Source: Zygaena filipendulae
Taxonomy: Eukaryota; Arthropoda; Insecta; Lepidoptera; Zygaenidae
Assembly (NCBI GenBank): GCA_907165275.2
Contig: CAJRBF020000010.1
Coordinates: 124,001-188,000 of the forward strand
Length of the DNA: 64,000 bases
Direction: 5' to 3'
Of this stretch, positions 45,171 through 57,250 are shown piece after piece (the first letter of the stretch is position 1; every line of letters begins with the position of its first letter). Position numbers and translations under genes: made by a program. A model generated the notes under the pieces. It saw only the letters and a list, made by a program, of their open reading frames with translations, did no database searches and was not told the DNA's origin.

Positions 45171-47050
45171 CACGTGGTCACATAAGACACAATAAAAATA
45201 TTATTTTCATTGCATCGGAGAATTTGGAGATAAACGCTGAATTTTATCACCCCAGGCCGAGATACAACCTCAACCTTTCGAAAATATGGTCTCTCTCTTT
45301 TACTCATCGTGAAAACAAGAAAGAGATAGCAAGAATTTATTCAACACAAAAATATAAAATACTTTTACCCGTAAGTTACGTTATACCTCATCGTACGTGA
45401 CGCAGAACCAAAACGTCTTTTCCAACTTTCCACAAGTTATTTGTATTCGCTTCGGCTACTAATAGGTACCTACTACATCAGTAATAGGTATATTTTCAAA
45501 TACAATTCTAAATTATCTTGGTAGGCAAAATTGTCAAAACTCACGGCACAACGCCGCGCCACCTTGTGATCCTTTTGGAATTCACTACAAACTACTGCAT
45601 TCGGGGGACTTGTCAGTCTACAGCCTAACTACAGCTGTTTATAGACCGGGCCGCCATTTTCGTACACTTATAAGTGTATTCGTTCTCTCACACAAGCAAA
45701 GGTTCGACCGAAATTTAATTCATTTTGAAATGATTGTAATTATGTTATTTCTTCACTATAATATGCAAAGATTTTGGGCTGTGCGTTATCGTAACAAGTA
45801 GTAGTATTTTATTAAATGAAGTCTAATAAATAAAAACAGGCGGAATGCCTTTAATATAGCTACGGCAGTTTGTATGAAAACTAGACCTTTAGACCCACCT
45901 TAATGTTAGTTGCAATTAAAATATTTTCACTAAAGTTACAAGGAAACAGGTTTTACTACTTACAGCATTCTTCGATTTGTATGCAGATAGAAAATTGCTG
46001 TATATTTTCCGATATCTAAAATGCTGTAGCTGTATATTTTTATTTTTATTAATTTATTGATTAATTTAGTAAAAGAAAGTAATAAAACAAAAATGTGTTT
46101 ATAAAATTGCCTTTTGTTACAAAAAAATACAATGAACCAATAATTAAAATTCAGTGAAGTCCAGTTGCCCAACTTTTTGCAGCTTTTTTTTCCGTGGCAT
46201 TTTTGATGTCGCTACCTTATTTTGCTCACAAAATTAATTTGGCGTAACCAAGCGGATTGCGACAGCGCGACGCACAGCCTACCCGTTTGAATGCCAGCGC
46301 CAGACTGACTCCCGTCGCCCGCGCACGGACCCGCTCGTGACCATTTGTAGTGAATGTGGTATAAAAAACATTTCGTCAAAACTATGTATTATTTTGGAAC
46401 GATAAATGCTCAGTTTTAAGTTAAACAAGTTAGCAATCTTTTCCTGAAAGAATCGTGAAATTATCACTTGTAGTTTAGAAGCAGTAGCGTATTTCAAGTT
46501 GAAAACAGCTTCATTTCAATGTTTTTTTTTGAATAGTATTTTGTAGACTACAATTTATTTAAATGCTCAGATTGAAGTTCATATATCAATCTTTAATATA
46601 TGTTAATTCTGGAATCGTCAGTAGGCTAATTTATGAGCTTTAGGGCCTCAAAAATGATCGTTTCACGACTCCATGCGCCTTAATTGAATGTTAATAAATC
46701 AACGACTACATTGGTGATGACGCCCTATTCAGATCATATGAATTATAAAGGTTAAGAAACCCTGGTAGTATCTCTATTTTATACTTTATTTTAGAGATTT
46801 TTTTTTTCACGGGACTTATTTAGTCTTCTATGTCGTGTTTTAGTGTACTTATTCAATTTTAAACTATACCTTTCTTTAGTATTAGGTATTGTATTATTTC
46901 TCTGACTTACTAAACCATCGTTTCAGTAATCACCATAAAATTACTTTCCTGCGTTATTAATTTTCTGTTTTACCTACATTTTTGCAGTTAAATGATATTG
47001 AAGTGTCTGTTTGTAATCTATCGACACTAATTAGAATCTAATTATTATCT
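45171..47050. other. Non-coding interior of the family B element
   Basis: AT-rich without recognised genes. Several frames of 60-70 codons occur on both strands but none shows a domain. Confidence 0.5.
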
Positions 47051-47052
47051 AG

Positions 47053-47385
47053 ATTAGAATCTGCGTGTCCGTACATGCTAATCTTCGAAACTAATGAACG
47101 GATTAACATGCGGTTTTCGCAGGTAAATCAAGCTTAGCTTGAAGCAACATAAAGGCAACACAATAAAAGAGTAGAATCTACGTGTTCGTTCACGCTAACC
47201 TTCGAAACTAATGAACGGCTTACCATGCGGTCTTCACGGGTAAATCAAGCTCAGCTTGAAGCAACATAAAGGCAACACAATAAAAGAGTAGAATCTGCGT
47301 GTCCGTTCACGCTAACCTTCGAAACTAATGAACGGATTACCACGCGGTTTCCGCAGGTAAATCAAGCTTAGCTTGAAGTAACATA
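47053..47385 (+). repeat. 117-bp tandem repeat, about three copies
   Basis: Units start TAGAATCT(G/A)CGTGT and contain CTTCGAAACTAATGAACGG and AAATCAAGCT(T/C)AGCTTGAAG. The phrases resemble RTE/SINE-derived sequence common in moths. Confidence 0.8.
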
Positions 47386-49435
47386 AGGGATTTAATCCAT
47401 TTAAAAGGGCGTCAAGAAAAGGAATCTTTTTACAAAACGAGTTTCGCACAAGTGAAACCGGACACAGTTAGTGTCAAACAGCTTTCTACCAGATGCATGA
47501 TGTATTATGGTCCTTATGTTTTGATAGAAGATGATTTTTAAATCTTTGTGCTCCGAATAATCTTTGAGGCAGGTACACCGAAGCAAGTTCAAACATTTGT
47601 TACAGGTGGATAGCTGATGTTATAAGGTAACTTTATGTTACAATTGGCCCACGATAACCAACACAATTAAGTTATTGATACAAGACGCTTTATCGAGAGT
47701 TATAGAATGTTTTTCAATTATGTGTTTACCTTATTACATTGTTCAAATACCATCAAAATATTAAACACAAAAGAATTTCTACAAAAAAAAGTGCTACAAT
47801 TTTAAGATACAATTTACTCAAACTTTCGTCAGTTTAGGTAACGCACCATTGCTTATCTATGGCCTATACTTATTGTAACTGTTATAATATTTTGTATTCT
47901 AATGTAATTATTTTTATAAATTTCAAACTGTATATTCTGATTTGTATTTTCATTATGGTTTTGACGGACTTCTATTCTAGATTTAGAACCATACACATCA
48001 AAACTATCGTCCCTAAATAAATATATTTTGTAGGGTTTTCCTCAAATTAACGTGGGTGAAACCGCGGAGTATCTACTGCTAGTTTTCAATAAACTCAAAA
48101 GACTAAGAGATTGTTGTAATCCTTTTTTTTTTTTTTTTTTCTTTGCAAAGCTTTGATGATTTTCTTTTGAATTTACCTAGTTTTGCTTGCTAGTCTCATT
48201 TTTTTACTGCTATTTTTGAAAGTCTTGCTACATCTCCTAGGGATAAAACTCAAGCCCCTACTACGGTGTTACAACCCTAGTCACTAAGCGATATTTGCTA
48301 CTGATTGACTCTTTACTAAGCTGTTTAGGTAGCTGCACGTTTTCAAAATTTGGCTAGTTTTGAAGTTTAAAGAATTACCAAATTTCTTTTTCTAATTAAG
48401 GTTAACCACAGCTAAAGTTAGATCTCGACTTCAGATAGAAGCAATCCCCTCATACAAGAAACTTAGGAAAGGCACTGTAATAAATTATGAGTGAATACTT
48501 CGGTCACAAAATTGATGTTCTATTTTTTTTTAATTTGAAGGTAGTCACTAATATTAGTCTTTTATCATAAGAAAAATCATAAGAGATTATTTCTAAAGCA
48601 CAGGTAGGTACAATATTATTACCCACCAGACTGTAAGATTAGATAATTCTTTAATCAAAATAACATTACTGCATCCACAGATTTATACTAAATGATTCAA
48701 TGAAGCTTTGTCTGTTTGCATGATTATTAGATACTTCATTCAAATAGTAGGTAGGCATGCTAACTAACTTGATATCAGAGCTGGGAACTATTAACTTGCA
48801 TAGGAGATCCTATGAGACAAGAAAAGCTATGAAACTCAGCTAACTTTCGTGTTGTTCATGGATCAATTGAACTAATTAATTAATTGGTCCATGGTGTTGT
48901 TACACCTTTCGTGATAAACATTAGTTACTTTTTTTTTTTTCTTTACACACCTACCTAGGTGGGTAAACTTGCACCATGGGTTTCAGAAATTACAACCTTT
49001 ATATCAGTAAACACTGCTATGTGGGTAGATATAAATTTTAACTATATAATGTCTGAAACTTATTTTGTATGACAACTAAAATAAGAAATAAACCAGCCTT
49101 TACGTATTCTGTAAATACCGTTATATGTATATCAATATATTAAACTATGCATAATGTTGTGTGTTGTATGCTAAACAAAGACTCATCCAGCGTTCACATA
49201 TTCAGTAGATACCGCTGTATCTTTTCGCTTTCAGCATTAAACGAAGACACTAGGTAAGTACATACCAGATTGAACTTGGTTTTCTGGTCTTATGTTTCGT
49301 CGTCAGGCCGCACCTTGAGAATATGCACAAGGCAGCACCGTCGCTTACCCGGTCTGCACCTGGCGCCTGGTGTGATGCACCGGAGCGCCTTAGTCCTGGC
49401 CATGGGTGTTTGGTTTCTTTACCGCACTTCTGAAA
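47386..49435. other. Non-coding right part of the family B interior
   Basis: No domain recognised. It includes an RTE/SINE-type tail near 48045-48085 (GTGGGTGAAACCGCGG). On the minus strand the part next to the LTR has an ATG near 49401 opening a 39-codon Arg/Cys-rich frame, possibly a remnant leader or gag start. Confidence 0.45.
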
Positions 49436-49704
49436 TGTTAGAAATGATACTCGATTAATACATTAAGCAACTGTTTTATTTACTGTATCACAAAGTAAAT
49501 GCGCGAGTGCGTGCACTCGCGCCAATTCGGTAGTATCTCTAAGTAGTTTGTGCGCCAATTCCACAAACGATAATGCCGATCTCACTCACCGTTGACGGCT
49601 TCCACCCCAAATACGCGTCACATGACGTTTTATGTCACCTGTCAAGAGGGATGTGATGTGACCATCACTCCTCTAGACTTTATACAAAATATGAATCGCT
49701 AACA
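49436..49704 (-). repeat. Family B LTR, right
   Basis: 269 bp. It has 33 extra bases bounded by GCGCCAATT repeats compared with the left LTR, and the same GC hairpin at 49501-49522. Confidence 0.8.
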
Positions 49705-50851
49705 GTAGGCACCTAGCAGTAAAATATTTCTTATCGTTGAAGGTAAATTATGATAATACTCTAAAACTGATTTTGTTCTCTATACGTATCTATTTAAGTA
49801 TTATTAATGAATGTTGGCATATAATCAAAAAAGAAAACCGTGACTATTGTTTTAAACAAGATTCGAATTTGAAAACTAACTTAGAGACCACACTTGAATC
49901 GCAACCTTTTAATGTGTTATACAAATGCATATTACGTTTAATTAAATTGTTTAAATTACAGCAGGATTACAGAATAATTTCACAGAAAGTACCTTTACCT
50001 ATCTATCTATTTTCTTCAAAAGCTCAATGGTTAAATAGAGTTACTACTGCATTAATTAACATCAAGTTAAATATTGTGTAATTCCACTACAAATTATTAA
50101 GAAAGACTTACCGCTACCACAATAACCACGAGTATACTCCGCTACTAAGCGCACTAAAGAAGAAATGCTGTAATTGAATACCCGCGCATAATCACACATT
50201 TTTAGACTTATAAGCATTGATATATTCCTATAAGAAAAAAATCTCCAGGACTTCAAACCCATTTACTACGAATTCTATCGACACCTGACCTTCATACTTT
50301 TATTGGACTACCTCCAAAACCTTTTACAAAAATATCTGATGGAAGCAATAAGACAAGTTTTAGCGAGCAATCTCGAGTATCTAAATTAACCCGTGTAATC
50401 GATATTGTCAGGGAATGCCTCTAAAATCTTTTGTTTCTATTTATGCCATGTAAATTCATAAGAACGCAAAGTCTTGTGCCACAACTTAGCCAATCCAGTC
50501 AAACGTGACTGCACATAATAACTTTTCCATCATCGTTCCAACCATGTATTGCCCTAGATGTTCGATTTTATCAAGATTTTATTAAGCCATTGTAATACCG
50601 GCAATTCCGATTTCTCAAAATCGAATTCGGGAAAAATACGGGTTTAACCAAGACGTTACTATAATATGGAGCGATCCTACCAGTACCATCCAGTTGTGAA
50701 GATTCTTTATTTCTCACGGCCCGTGGAGAAGGCGTATCTCTAGGCCGCCATGGCGCCCAGGATCTGGAAGTGATCCATGACCGTCGTTTCGTTTAACAGG
50801 ACTCCGAGAATGCTTTGGCTGCTTGAATCCTTAATAATCCCACTTCTGAAA
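49705..50851. other. Interior block B of LTR element A, copy 2
   Basis: Nearly identical to 26508-27656. The 97-codon frame extends here to 114 codons (49737-50081). Function unknown. Confidence 0.55.
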
Positions 50852-51475
50852 TGTTAAATTATTAGCATTAGTAAGGATACCTAGTAAATAAAACAACCTG
50901 ATTTTAACAAAACTATTCCTTTGTGTCTGTATTACCAATTATAATAAAAACTCTTTGATATAATTTGTATCAAATTCTATAATAATCAAAGCCAGTATAG
51001 ATAAGCAATAGGAATCTCAAAACATGTTACGCACAAAGTAATCAAATCTCTGAAGCTAAAGTTAAGCTTGAACAGTATATTTTATGAGAACAATACAGTA
51101 ATCACAATTATTATTACAAGCATTAAATAGAGCCAAAACTGTCTGCCAATACTTAACTTTCGATGTTATGATGTCTTCCATCTAGGAAATCACCAGCACC
51201 ACTGACCCGATCCTTTGTTGCTGCCATTATGTAAACATGTTCTCCCGCGCGTTTTTCCCGCTATCTCAAATAACATTTTATTTACTCTACAGTCTATGAA
51301 TTCACAATGTTGCCAGTTATTAAATATGAATTGGCCATGGAAATGCAATTTAAATCACTTTAATAAGCATTGGTATAATTATTTAAATTAAGAATCACAA
51401 TACATAGCATAAGAATCATAATAATATTAATCAATTTTAATATATTAGTACAGAATACCTAAATCACTATTCACA
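50852..51475 (-). repeat. Family A LTR, copy 2 right
   Basis: 624 bp. In minus orientation this is the 5' LTR, followed by TTTCAGAAGTGGG as candidate primer site. Confidence 0.85.
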
Positions 51476-52161
51476 CAGAAGATCAACTCAGAGATTTTCC
51501 TCTTCACGTTGCAAGTTATAAAGGTACTAACACCAGACACACTGACCTAAACCTAAATAATAAGTGATGAGAGCTTGATCAAAATATTGTACGGGGTCTC
51601 AATATCACTATCATTAATTAATCCAAAATTGAAGAATATCGTCTTAATAGTTCTGCAAAATATGGACTGATTGAATACATTTATATGTGACGGCCCGGTT
51701 ACTGGATACGAGTTACGGGGTTACATCGGCACCAACTACCAGCCACTATTGATTAAAAAAATAATCAAGAAAATCCTTGCCTGATTTTTATATAATAATT
51801 TATTATGTGCTACACTAGATTTGTAAGTGTGCAAAATGTATAAGCTCATTTAATTTTTAAGTTAATTTAAGCTCACTTAATTTTAAGTTTGCTTATAGAA
51901 GCTTATTTCATAAGATTTGAGATTTTGGTATACTTTCATAGTTTATAGCAATATAACACCCACTTGGAAACTGTGAATATTGAATTGTAAAAAATAAACT
52001 AAGATTTTCTATAAATTAAGTAGTTTTATTACATTTTATTCCTAATAAAAATTAAGGAAACCATTGTAAGGAGGTTCGATTGAAATATCGATATGCACAT
52101 CACTAGTATCGATACTCGATACTATTCTATCTATCCAATTTTCAGCACTAGAGTCCAATTA
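51476..52161 (+). pseudogene. Continuation of the THAP-like exon, then unassigned DNA
   Basis: The frame of the THAP-like exon continues here (EDQLRDFPLHVASYKG) to a TGA at about 51565. The rest is AT-rich with ATCGAT-rich sequence near 52085-52130 and no further domain. Confidence 0.5.
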
Positions 52162-53562
52162 TACGTAATTTCCGTATTTCATTTTAAGGTTGGCAAAAAT
52201 GTATTAATGGTAAATTTATTATTAGATTAGCTTATAACATGATAACTTTAGACAGAAGGACCTTTAAGTAGGCACTGAATAAATTAACCGACTTGGTATT
52301 GCATTGATCTCACAACTTTTTACTGTAGAAGAACTGAGTTGCGAGACTTGGGACTTTTTTAAAAGTTTGTTTTTGATGGGATCTCATTTCTTTTTGTAAA
52401 TGGTCTTCCTCCTAGGTTACTAGCTACACTTATTATTATTATTTATTAATATCTGGGCAACCAAGCTTCGCTCGGCTTAAATAGCTGTTCCCCGCGGTTT
52501 AACCCACGTTAATTTCGGAGATCCCGCGGGTATTCTGAGATAAAAGTACTACCCTATGACCTTTCCTGTACCCTTGACAACGTGTAGTGTATAATTAATT
52601 CACCCGCGTTGATATCAGAGTTCGCGCGGGAATTCCAGAAATGAATCCTAGCTAGATCGATTTATGGCCCCCGAAATCCCCTGTATACAAAATTTCATGA
52701 AAATCGTTGGAGCAATTAGGGTAATTTTATCTCGGAATTCCCGAAGGATCTCCGAAATTAACGCTGGTGAAATCTCATGAAATTTTTCATGCACGTTGTC
52801 AGGGATAAAGAAAACCTAGGGTACTAACTACTTTGCATCTCTGAATTCCCGCGGGATCTCCGAAATTAACACGGGTGAAACCGCGGGGAACAGCTAGTCT
52901 CATATATTTATATGGGATTACAAAGTCATTTGTGCAGTTGGTACATATAACTGCAAATATAACTTTGTAATTCCATACATTTATATGGGATTACAAAGTT
53001 ATTTATGCAGTTGGTGTATCTAGAAAACTGGACCGAAATTGCAAAATATTTTAATTTTTCCTTGATTTATACAATAAACACTAATTGTATTCTAAATTTC
53101 AAACTTCTATGTCTGCTAGAAGTGCCTTAGAGTTTTGATGATCGGTCAGTGAGTGAGTGAGTGAGTGAGTGAGTGAGTGAATGACCTACAAAATTAAGAA
53201 ACTTTGACTAGTTATAATTCTTAAGCTACTGGTTCAAATCGAATGAAATTTAAATGATACCGTCTTTATACAATACCTGCTTGTTTACTAAAAATTCAGG
53301 CTTCTAGTTTTATCCACAACGAAGTTATAGGGGGTCGAAAATGGCCTGAATTGCTTCGAGAAAAGGATAGTACGGCCGTGCCGCTTGTGTTGCTCGACTT
53401 GGCGGGGGCACTGCCGTGCCCCCAGATAACCACTACGTTTTAAGAGACGGAAGTAGGAACATTTTAAAAAAATAAGAAAATGTATGGATTGCTTTTGTTC
53501 TGCTGCCAACTCACCATTAATAAATTTTTGCCAACCTTAAAATGAAATACGGAAATTACGTA
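52162..53562. mobile_element. 1.4-kb element with 50-bp terminal inverted repeats
   Basis: 52162-52211 and 53513-53562 are inverted copies with a single mismatch, beginning TACGTAATTTCCGTATTTCA. Inside are two inverted RTE/SINE-type tails (52486-52530 and 52848-52898, sharing CCGCGG and CGGAGATC) and a GAGT microsatellite (53148-53180). No transposase is visible, so it is non-autonomous. No clear target duplication is seen; the right end abuts BEL protease coding sequence. Confidence 0.75.
53148..53182 (+). repeat. (GAGT)n microsatellite
   Basis: About eight GAGT units. Confidence 0.9.
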
Positions 53563-55327
53563 GAAACGTCGCGTCTTGATCGATTCGGGCGCTCAGTCGA
53601 ACTTTATAACTATTGATTGTTTAGAACGGCTAGGGTTGTCGCGACAAAAATGTCCGTTTAATATTTTGGGTTTAGCAGGTGAAGCGGTCAAGACATTCGG
53701 AATGACTACTTGCACAATCAAGCCGAGACATTGTAATAAACCCACGTTAAATATTGATGCAGTCGTTTTATCAAAAATTACTTCCGATTTACCTACTGTG
53801 GATTTACCACAAAAAATTGTTAATAAATATAAGGAGTTGTCGTTAGCGGACCCGTGGTTTTACCAACGCTCTCCGATTGATATTATTTTAGCTGCAGATG
53901 TGTTTCCAGAGATTTATGATGGGAATCGGGTGCGACTTGAATCTTCAATTCCTGTGGCACTTAGTAGAATTTTTGGTTACGTCATAACAGGTAGGCTTGA
54001 ATTACCGCGTACTTCAAGCCGTACCTCGATGGATATCACATCCAATATGAGTACCAGTTTGGTGTCGTACACCGCAGATGACGATATCATTAATAATTAT
54101 TTAAAAAGGTTTTGGGAGGTAGAAAATTCACCGTGTGAAATTCCTCTCGATCCCTTAGATAAATTAGCCGAAGATATTTACACATCGCGTATTTATCGTA
54201 CTGACAGTGGTAGGTATGTATCACCACTTCTGCTCAATGCTCATCGCGAAAAAATAGGCGACTCGTACAATCAAGCAATGCGGCGCTTAATACAAGTCGA
54301 GCGACGTCTCGCTCGCGCTCCGAACTTACAGAGTGCGTATATTGATTTCATGCGTGAATATGAAGAGTTAGGACATATGGAACAGTACACCGGAAGTATA
54401 CCTACTCGGTACTTCATACCGCATCACTGCGTCGTACGCACATGCAGTACCACTACGCCGCTGCGTGTTGTTTTTGACGACTCCGGAAAAACAACAAATA
54501 ATGTGTCGTTAAACGATACTCTTTTAACTGGACGAAAACTTCAACCCGACATCTTAAAAATTATTTTTAATTTTCGTCTATATGAAGTATGTTTCACTGC
54601 GGATATAGCAAAGGCATATAGACAGGTATTGATAGATCCTTCGGAACGAGTATACCAACACATTCTATGGCGCGAGTCTCCTTCAGAGCCCGCAAAAATT
54701 TATGAATTAAAAACAAATACGTACGGCTTGCGCAGCGCCCCCTACATTGCCGTGCGCACCTTGCAACAGCTTGCACACGATGAACGACAACCGGGACTGC
54801 GCTCACAAGCCTGTGATATATTATTGCAAGGGTTCTTCGTTGATGATCTCCTGTGGTCGACGAAAACCTTGACTGAAGCCTGTACACTTCAGGACGAATT
54901 AATCGCTCTCCTCAAGCTTGGTGGTTTTGACTTGAGAAAATGGGCAAGCAACACTCCCGAGTTGCTAAACAGAGTCGATAAAAGTCAAGCCGTTTCAATC
55001 GATTTCAGGGATGACACGGTGTCACAGCTGAAAGTGCTCGGTTTGAAGTGGTTGCCCCAAGATGACTCTTTTTCGTTTAATTATTCATTTATCGATAACA
55101 CCTTAACAAAACGTTCTGTTTTAAAATTGTTAGCGAGTATTTTTGACCCCGTGGGATTTTTATCACCCTGTACATTCTTAGCTAAATGCATTATGCAAGA
55201 CCTATGGAAGCTCAGTCTCGGATGGGACGAGCCGTTGCCATTAGAAATTAGAAAAAAATGGGAAAAGTTTATTTTGTCGTTACCATTGTTATCTCAATTG
55301 CACATCGAACGTCACGTTTTAATTTCC
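53563..55327 (+). pseudogene. pol: BEL/Pao pol, protease and reverse transcriptase part
   Basis: The frame enters at the aspartic protease (LIDSGAQSNF) without its own start, since gag and the leader are missing. It runs through the reverse transcriptase (RVVFDDSGKTTNNVSLNDTL, FTADIAKAYRQVLIDP, YGLRSAPYIAVRTL, catalytic FFVDDLLWS) into the connection domain (LASIFDPVGFLSPCTFLAK). It is then cut by an antisense LINE. The frame resumes at 57251 and is continuous apart from the insertion. RT residues look intact, but loss of gag and damage to integrase make the element dead. Confidence 0.92.
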
Positions 55328-55332
55328 AACTT

Positions 55333-57250
55333 TTTATTTTATTTTTATTTTATTTGGGAAAACAAACAATCGTACATTATATACTACAGCTCGATATACA
55401 GTATAACTATAAGTAAATGTACAATCCACTACGTTTCCACAAGTTACTATCTAATATTAGATACATTTTGGCAAAATTACTTAAAATCAATAAATGCTAA
55501 CAATACAGTTATATTTTATTATCATAAGTCTAGAGGTAAATAGGTGCTTAAGCAATACAAAATAATTATCAAGTTTGGGCAAGGTGCATAATAATTTGTT
55601 TTTTAAAATTTTGTTTAGATAGGGCAAATACATCGATATCGTTAAAATTATTATTGTAAGTTTTAACCAGTCTCTGGAGCGGCGCTCTCTGTCCTGCATT
55701 TGTACGACAGGGAGTTGTAGCAAACAGCGGATAGGAGCGCGCCTCTCGTCTCAATACTGTTCTAGGTACTGTGTAGTATAGTTTACTTATCAATTCTGGG
55801 CAATCAAACGCATTATGAACAAGTCCATGGAGTAACATTCCTTGGAGCAGCAAGCGTCTAGAGCGCAATGTTAACAGTTTAAACTTATTCAAAGCGTCTT
55901 TATACGATAACCGTTCGATGCGACATTTGTATAGCATTGCACTGAGGAACTTACGCTGAACTCTCTCAATTGCAGTCTCATATTTAATATAATAAGGGTC
56001 CCAAATCATACAAGCATATTCAACTTGGGGACGAACCAGTGAATTAAATAGATATAGGTATGTAGTTAGACGTTTAAAATCTGCTGTGGTTCTCATAACA
56101 AGATTATACATTTGGAATGATTTGGACAAAATTTTGTCTATATGTAGATTTAAGTGAAGTTTGCAATCAAGAAGAACGCCTAAGTCACAAACATAGGATT
56201 CCTTAAGTAGGGTTTCATTACATAGTGAATAATCATAGTTTATTACATTTCTATTTTTAGTAAAATTTATGTATTTGCACTTAGGAATACTTAGTTTTAG
56301 CTTATTATCATTACAGTAGGCAGTTAGTCTATTTAAGTCTTCCTGCAAAAGGCTACTATCCACAGTATTTTTTATTGATCTATAAACTTTAAGATCATCC
56401 GCGTATAACAAGAAATTACTATTTTTGAAGCAGTTACAAATGTCGTTTATATATATAATAAACATCAAGGGGCCCAGAATCGATCCCTGGGGAACGCCTG
56501 ATGTTGCCAGGAATGAGTCTGATTTGTATCCATTGCACACTACTGTTTGGATACGATTTTTGATATATGAACAGAACCAACGCAGTAAGTTACCTCTGAT
56601 GCCATTAAAAGCTATTTTATTTAATAGAATTAAATGGTCCACCCTGTCAAATGCCTTTCTAAAATCTGTATAAACAGCGTCTGTCTGATATCCTGAGTCC
56701 ATGTTATTGAACAGGTGATCCGTGAAAATCATTAAGTTACTAATTGTAGATCGGTTTTTGACGAAGCCATGTTGCTCAGGTATTATATTCTGTCGTAAAA
56801 AGGGATAAATGGCCTGATGAACGAGTTTTTCAAATAGTTTTGCAAGAGTACAGAGTATCGATATAGGTCGATAATTTTCTATGTTTTGTTTAGATCCACT
56901 CTTATGCACTGGTATTATATTAGCTTCCTTCCACGTAGACGGAAATGTACCGCTTTGGATACACCTGTTAAACAACATGGAGAGAGGCTTACAAATTGTT
57001 TCAGATGTCCTCTTTAGAAAATACGGCGGTATGCCATCAGGTCCCGCTCCCTTGTTTATATCTAACAGTTTTAGTTGGCTGCAGACTTCATGGACAGAGA
57101 AATTCAGAGTACAAAGAGAGCTGTTGTTGACATTACTAAAATCAGAACCAGAGCACCAATCGGTAGGAAGGCTGGAGGGCTCATAAACTGACTGAAAAAA
57201 AGTTGAAAACAAATTACAAATTTCGACTGGGTCACTAGAAGACACCCTAT
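55333..57250 (-). mobile_element. 5'-truncated Jockey/CR1-like LINE inside BEL pol
   Basis: 1.9 kb on the minus strand, ending 3' in A/T-rich repeats of AAATAAAAT type (55333-55365). A probable 5-bp duplication AACTT lies at 55328-55332 and 57251-57255. Removing the LINE restores the BEL frame. Confidence 0.88.
55569..57250 (-). CDS. LINE reverse transcriptase, 5'-truncated
   Basis: About 560 residues of intact frame: INKGAGPDGIPPYFLK, NYRPISILCTLAKLFEKLVH, VYTDFRKAFDRVDH, SGVPQGSILGP and catalytic FLLYADDLKVY, followed by the usual Jockey/CR1-group tail (EYACMIWDPYY, IERVQRKFLSAMLYK). The endonuclease is missing because of 5' truncation. The frame runs on by chance into BEL sequence to 57356. 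It is preserved but has no start or promoter of its own. Confidence 0.9.

Larger units (their letters stand above)
38283..49704 (-). mobile_element. 11.4-kb LTR-flanked element without pol (family B)
   Basis: Terminal repeats 38283-38518 and 49436-49704 have TG/CA-type ends (TGTTAG and CTAACA; the left start is mutated to TATTAG). A GTAG target duplication lies at 38279-38282 and 49705-49708. Removing the element restores the sequence seen uninterrupted in copy 1 near 26508. The interior has no gag-pol but carries two tandem arrays, a LINE fragment and a 100-bp satellite. On the minus strand each LTR has AAATAAA near its end and TTTCAGAAGTG follows the 5' LTR, as in family A, suggesting minus orientation. 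Confidence 0.7.
33812..51475 (-). mobile_element. Large LTR element without gag-pol, copy 2 (family A)
   Basis: LTRs 33812-34434 and 50852-51475 share private variants (AAGCAATAGG, CGCACAAAG, CTGCCAAT, AAGCATTGG) not seen in copy 1. The target duplication is CAGA (33808-33811 and 51476-51479). The interior matches copy 1 (Jockey-like piece, R2-like piece, repeats, block B) but is split by an 11.4-kb LTR element at 38283-49704 with its own GTAG duplication. Without that, the interior is about 5.0 kb. No gag or pol frame is present. It landed 25 bp from copy 1 in the same THAP exon. Confidence 0.75.

Noticed and set aside
38283..49704. Family B element as a retrovirus with envelope
   Set aside because: No gag, pol or env frame of any length was found in the interior.
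21837..51475. One simple segmental duplication instead of two insertions
   Set aside because: Each copy has its own target duplication, and its LTR pair shares private variants, which a duplication would not produce.
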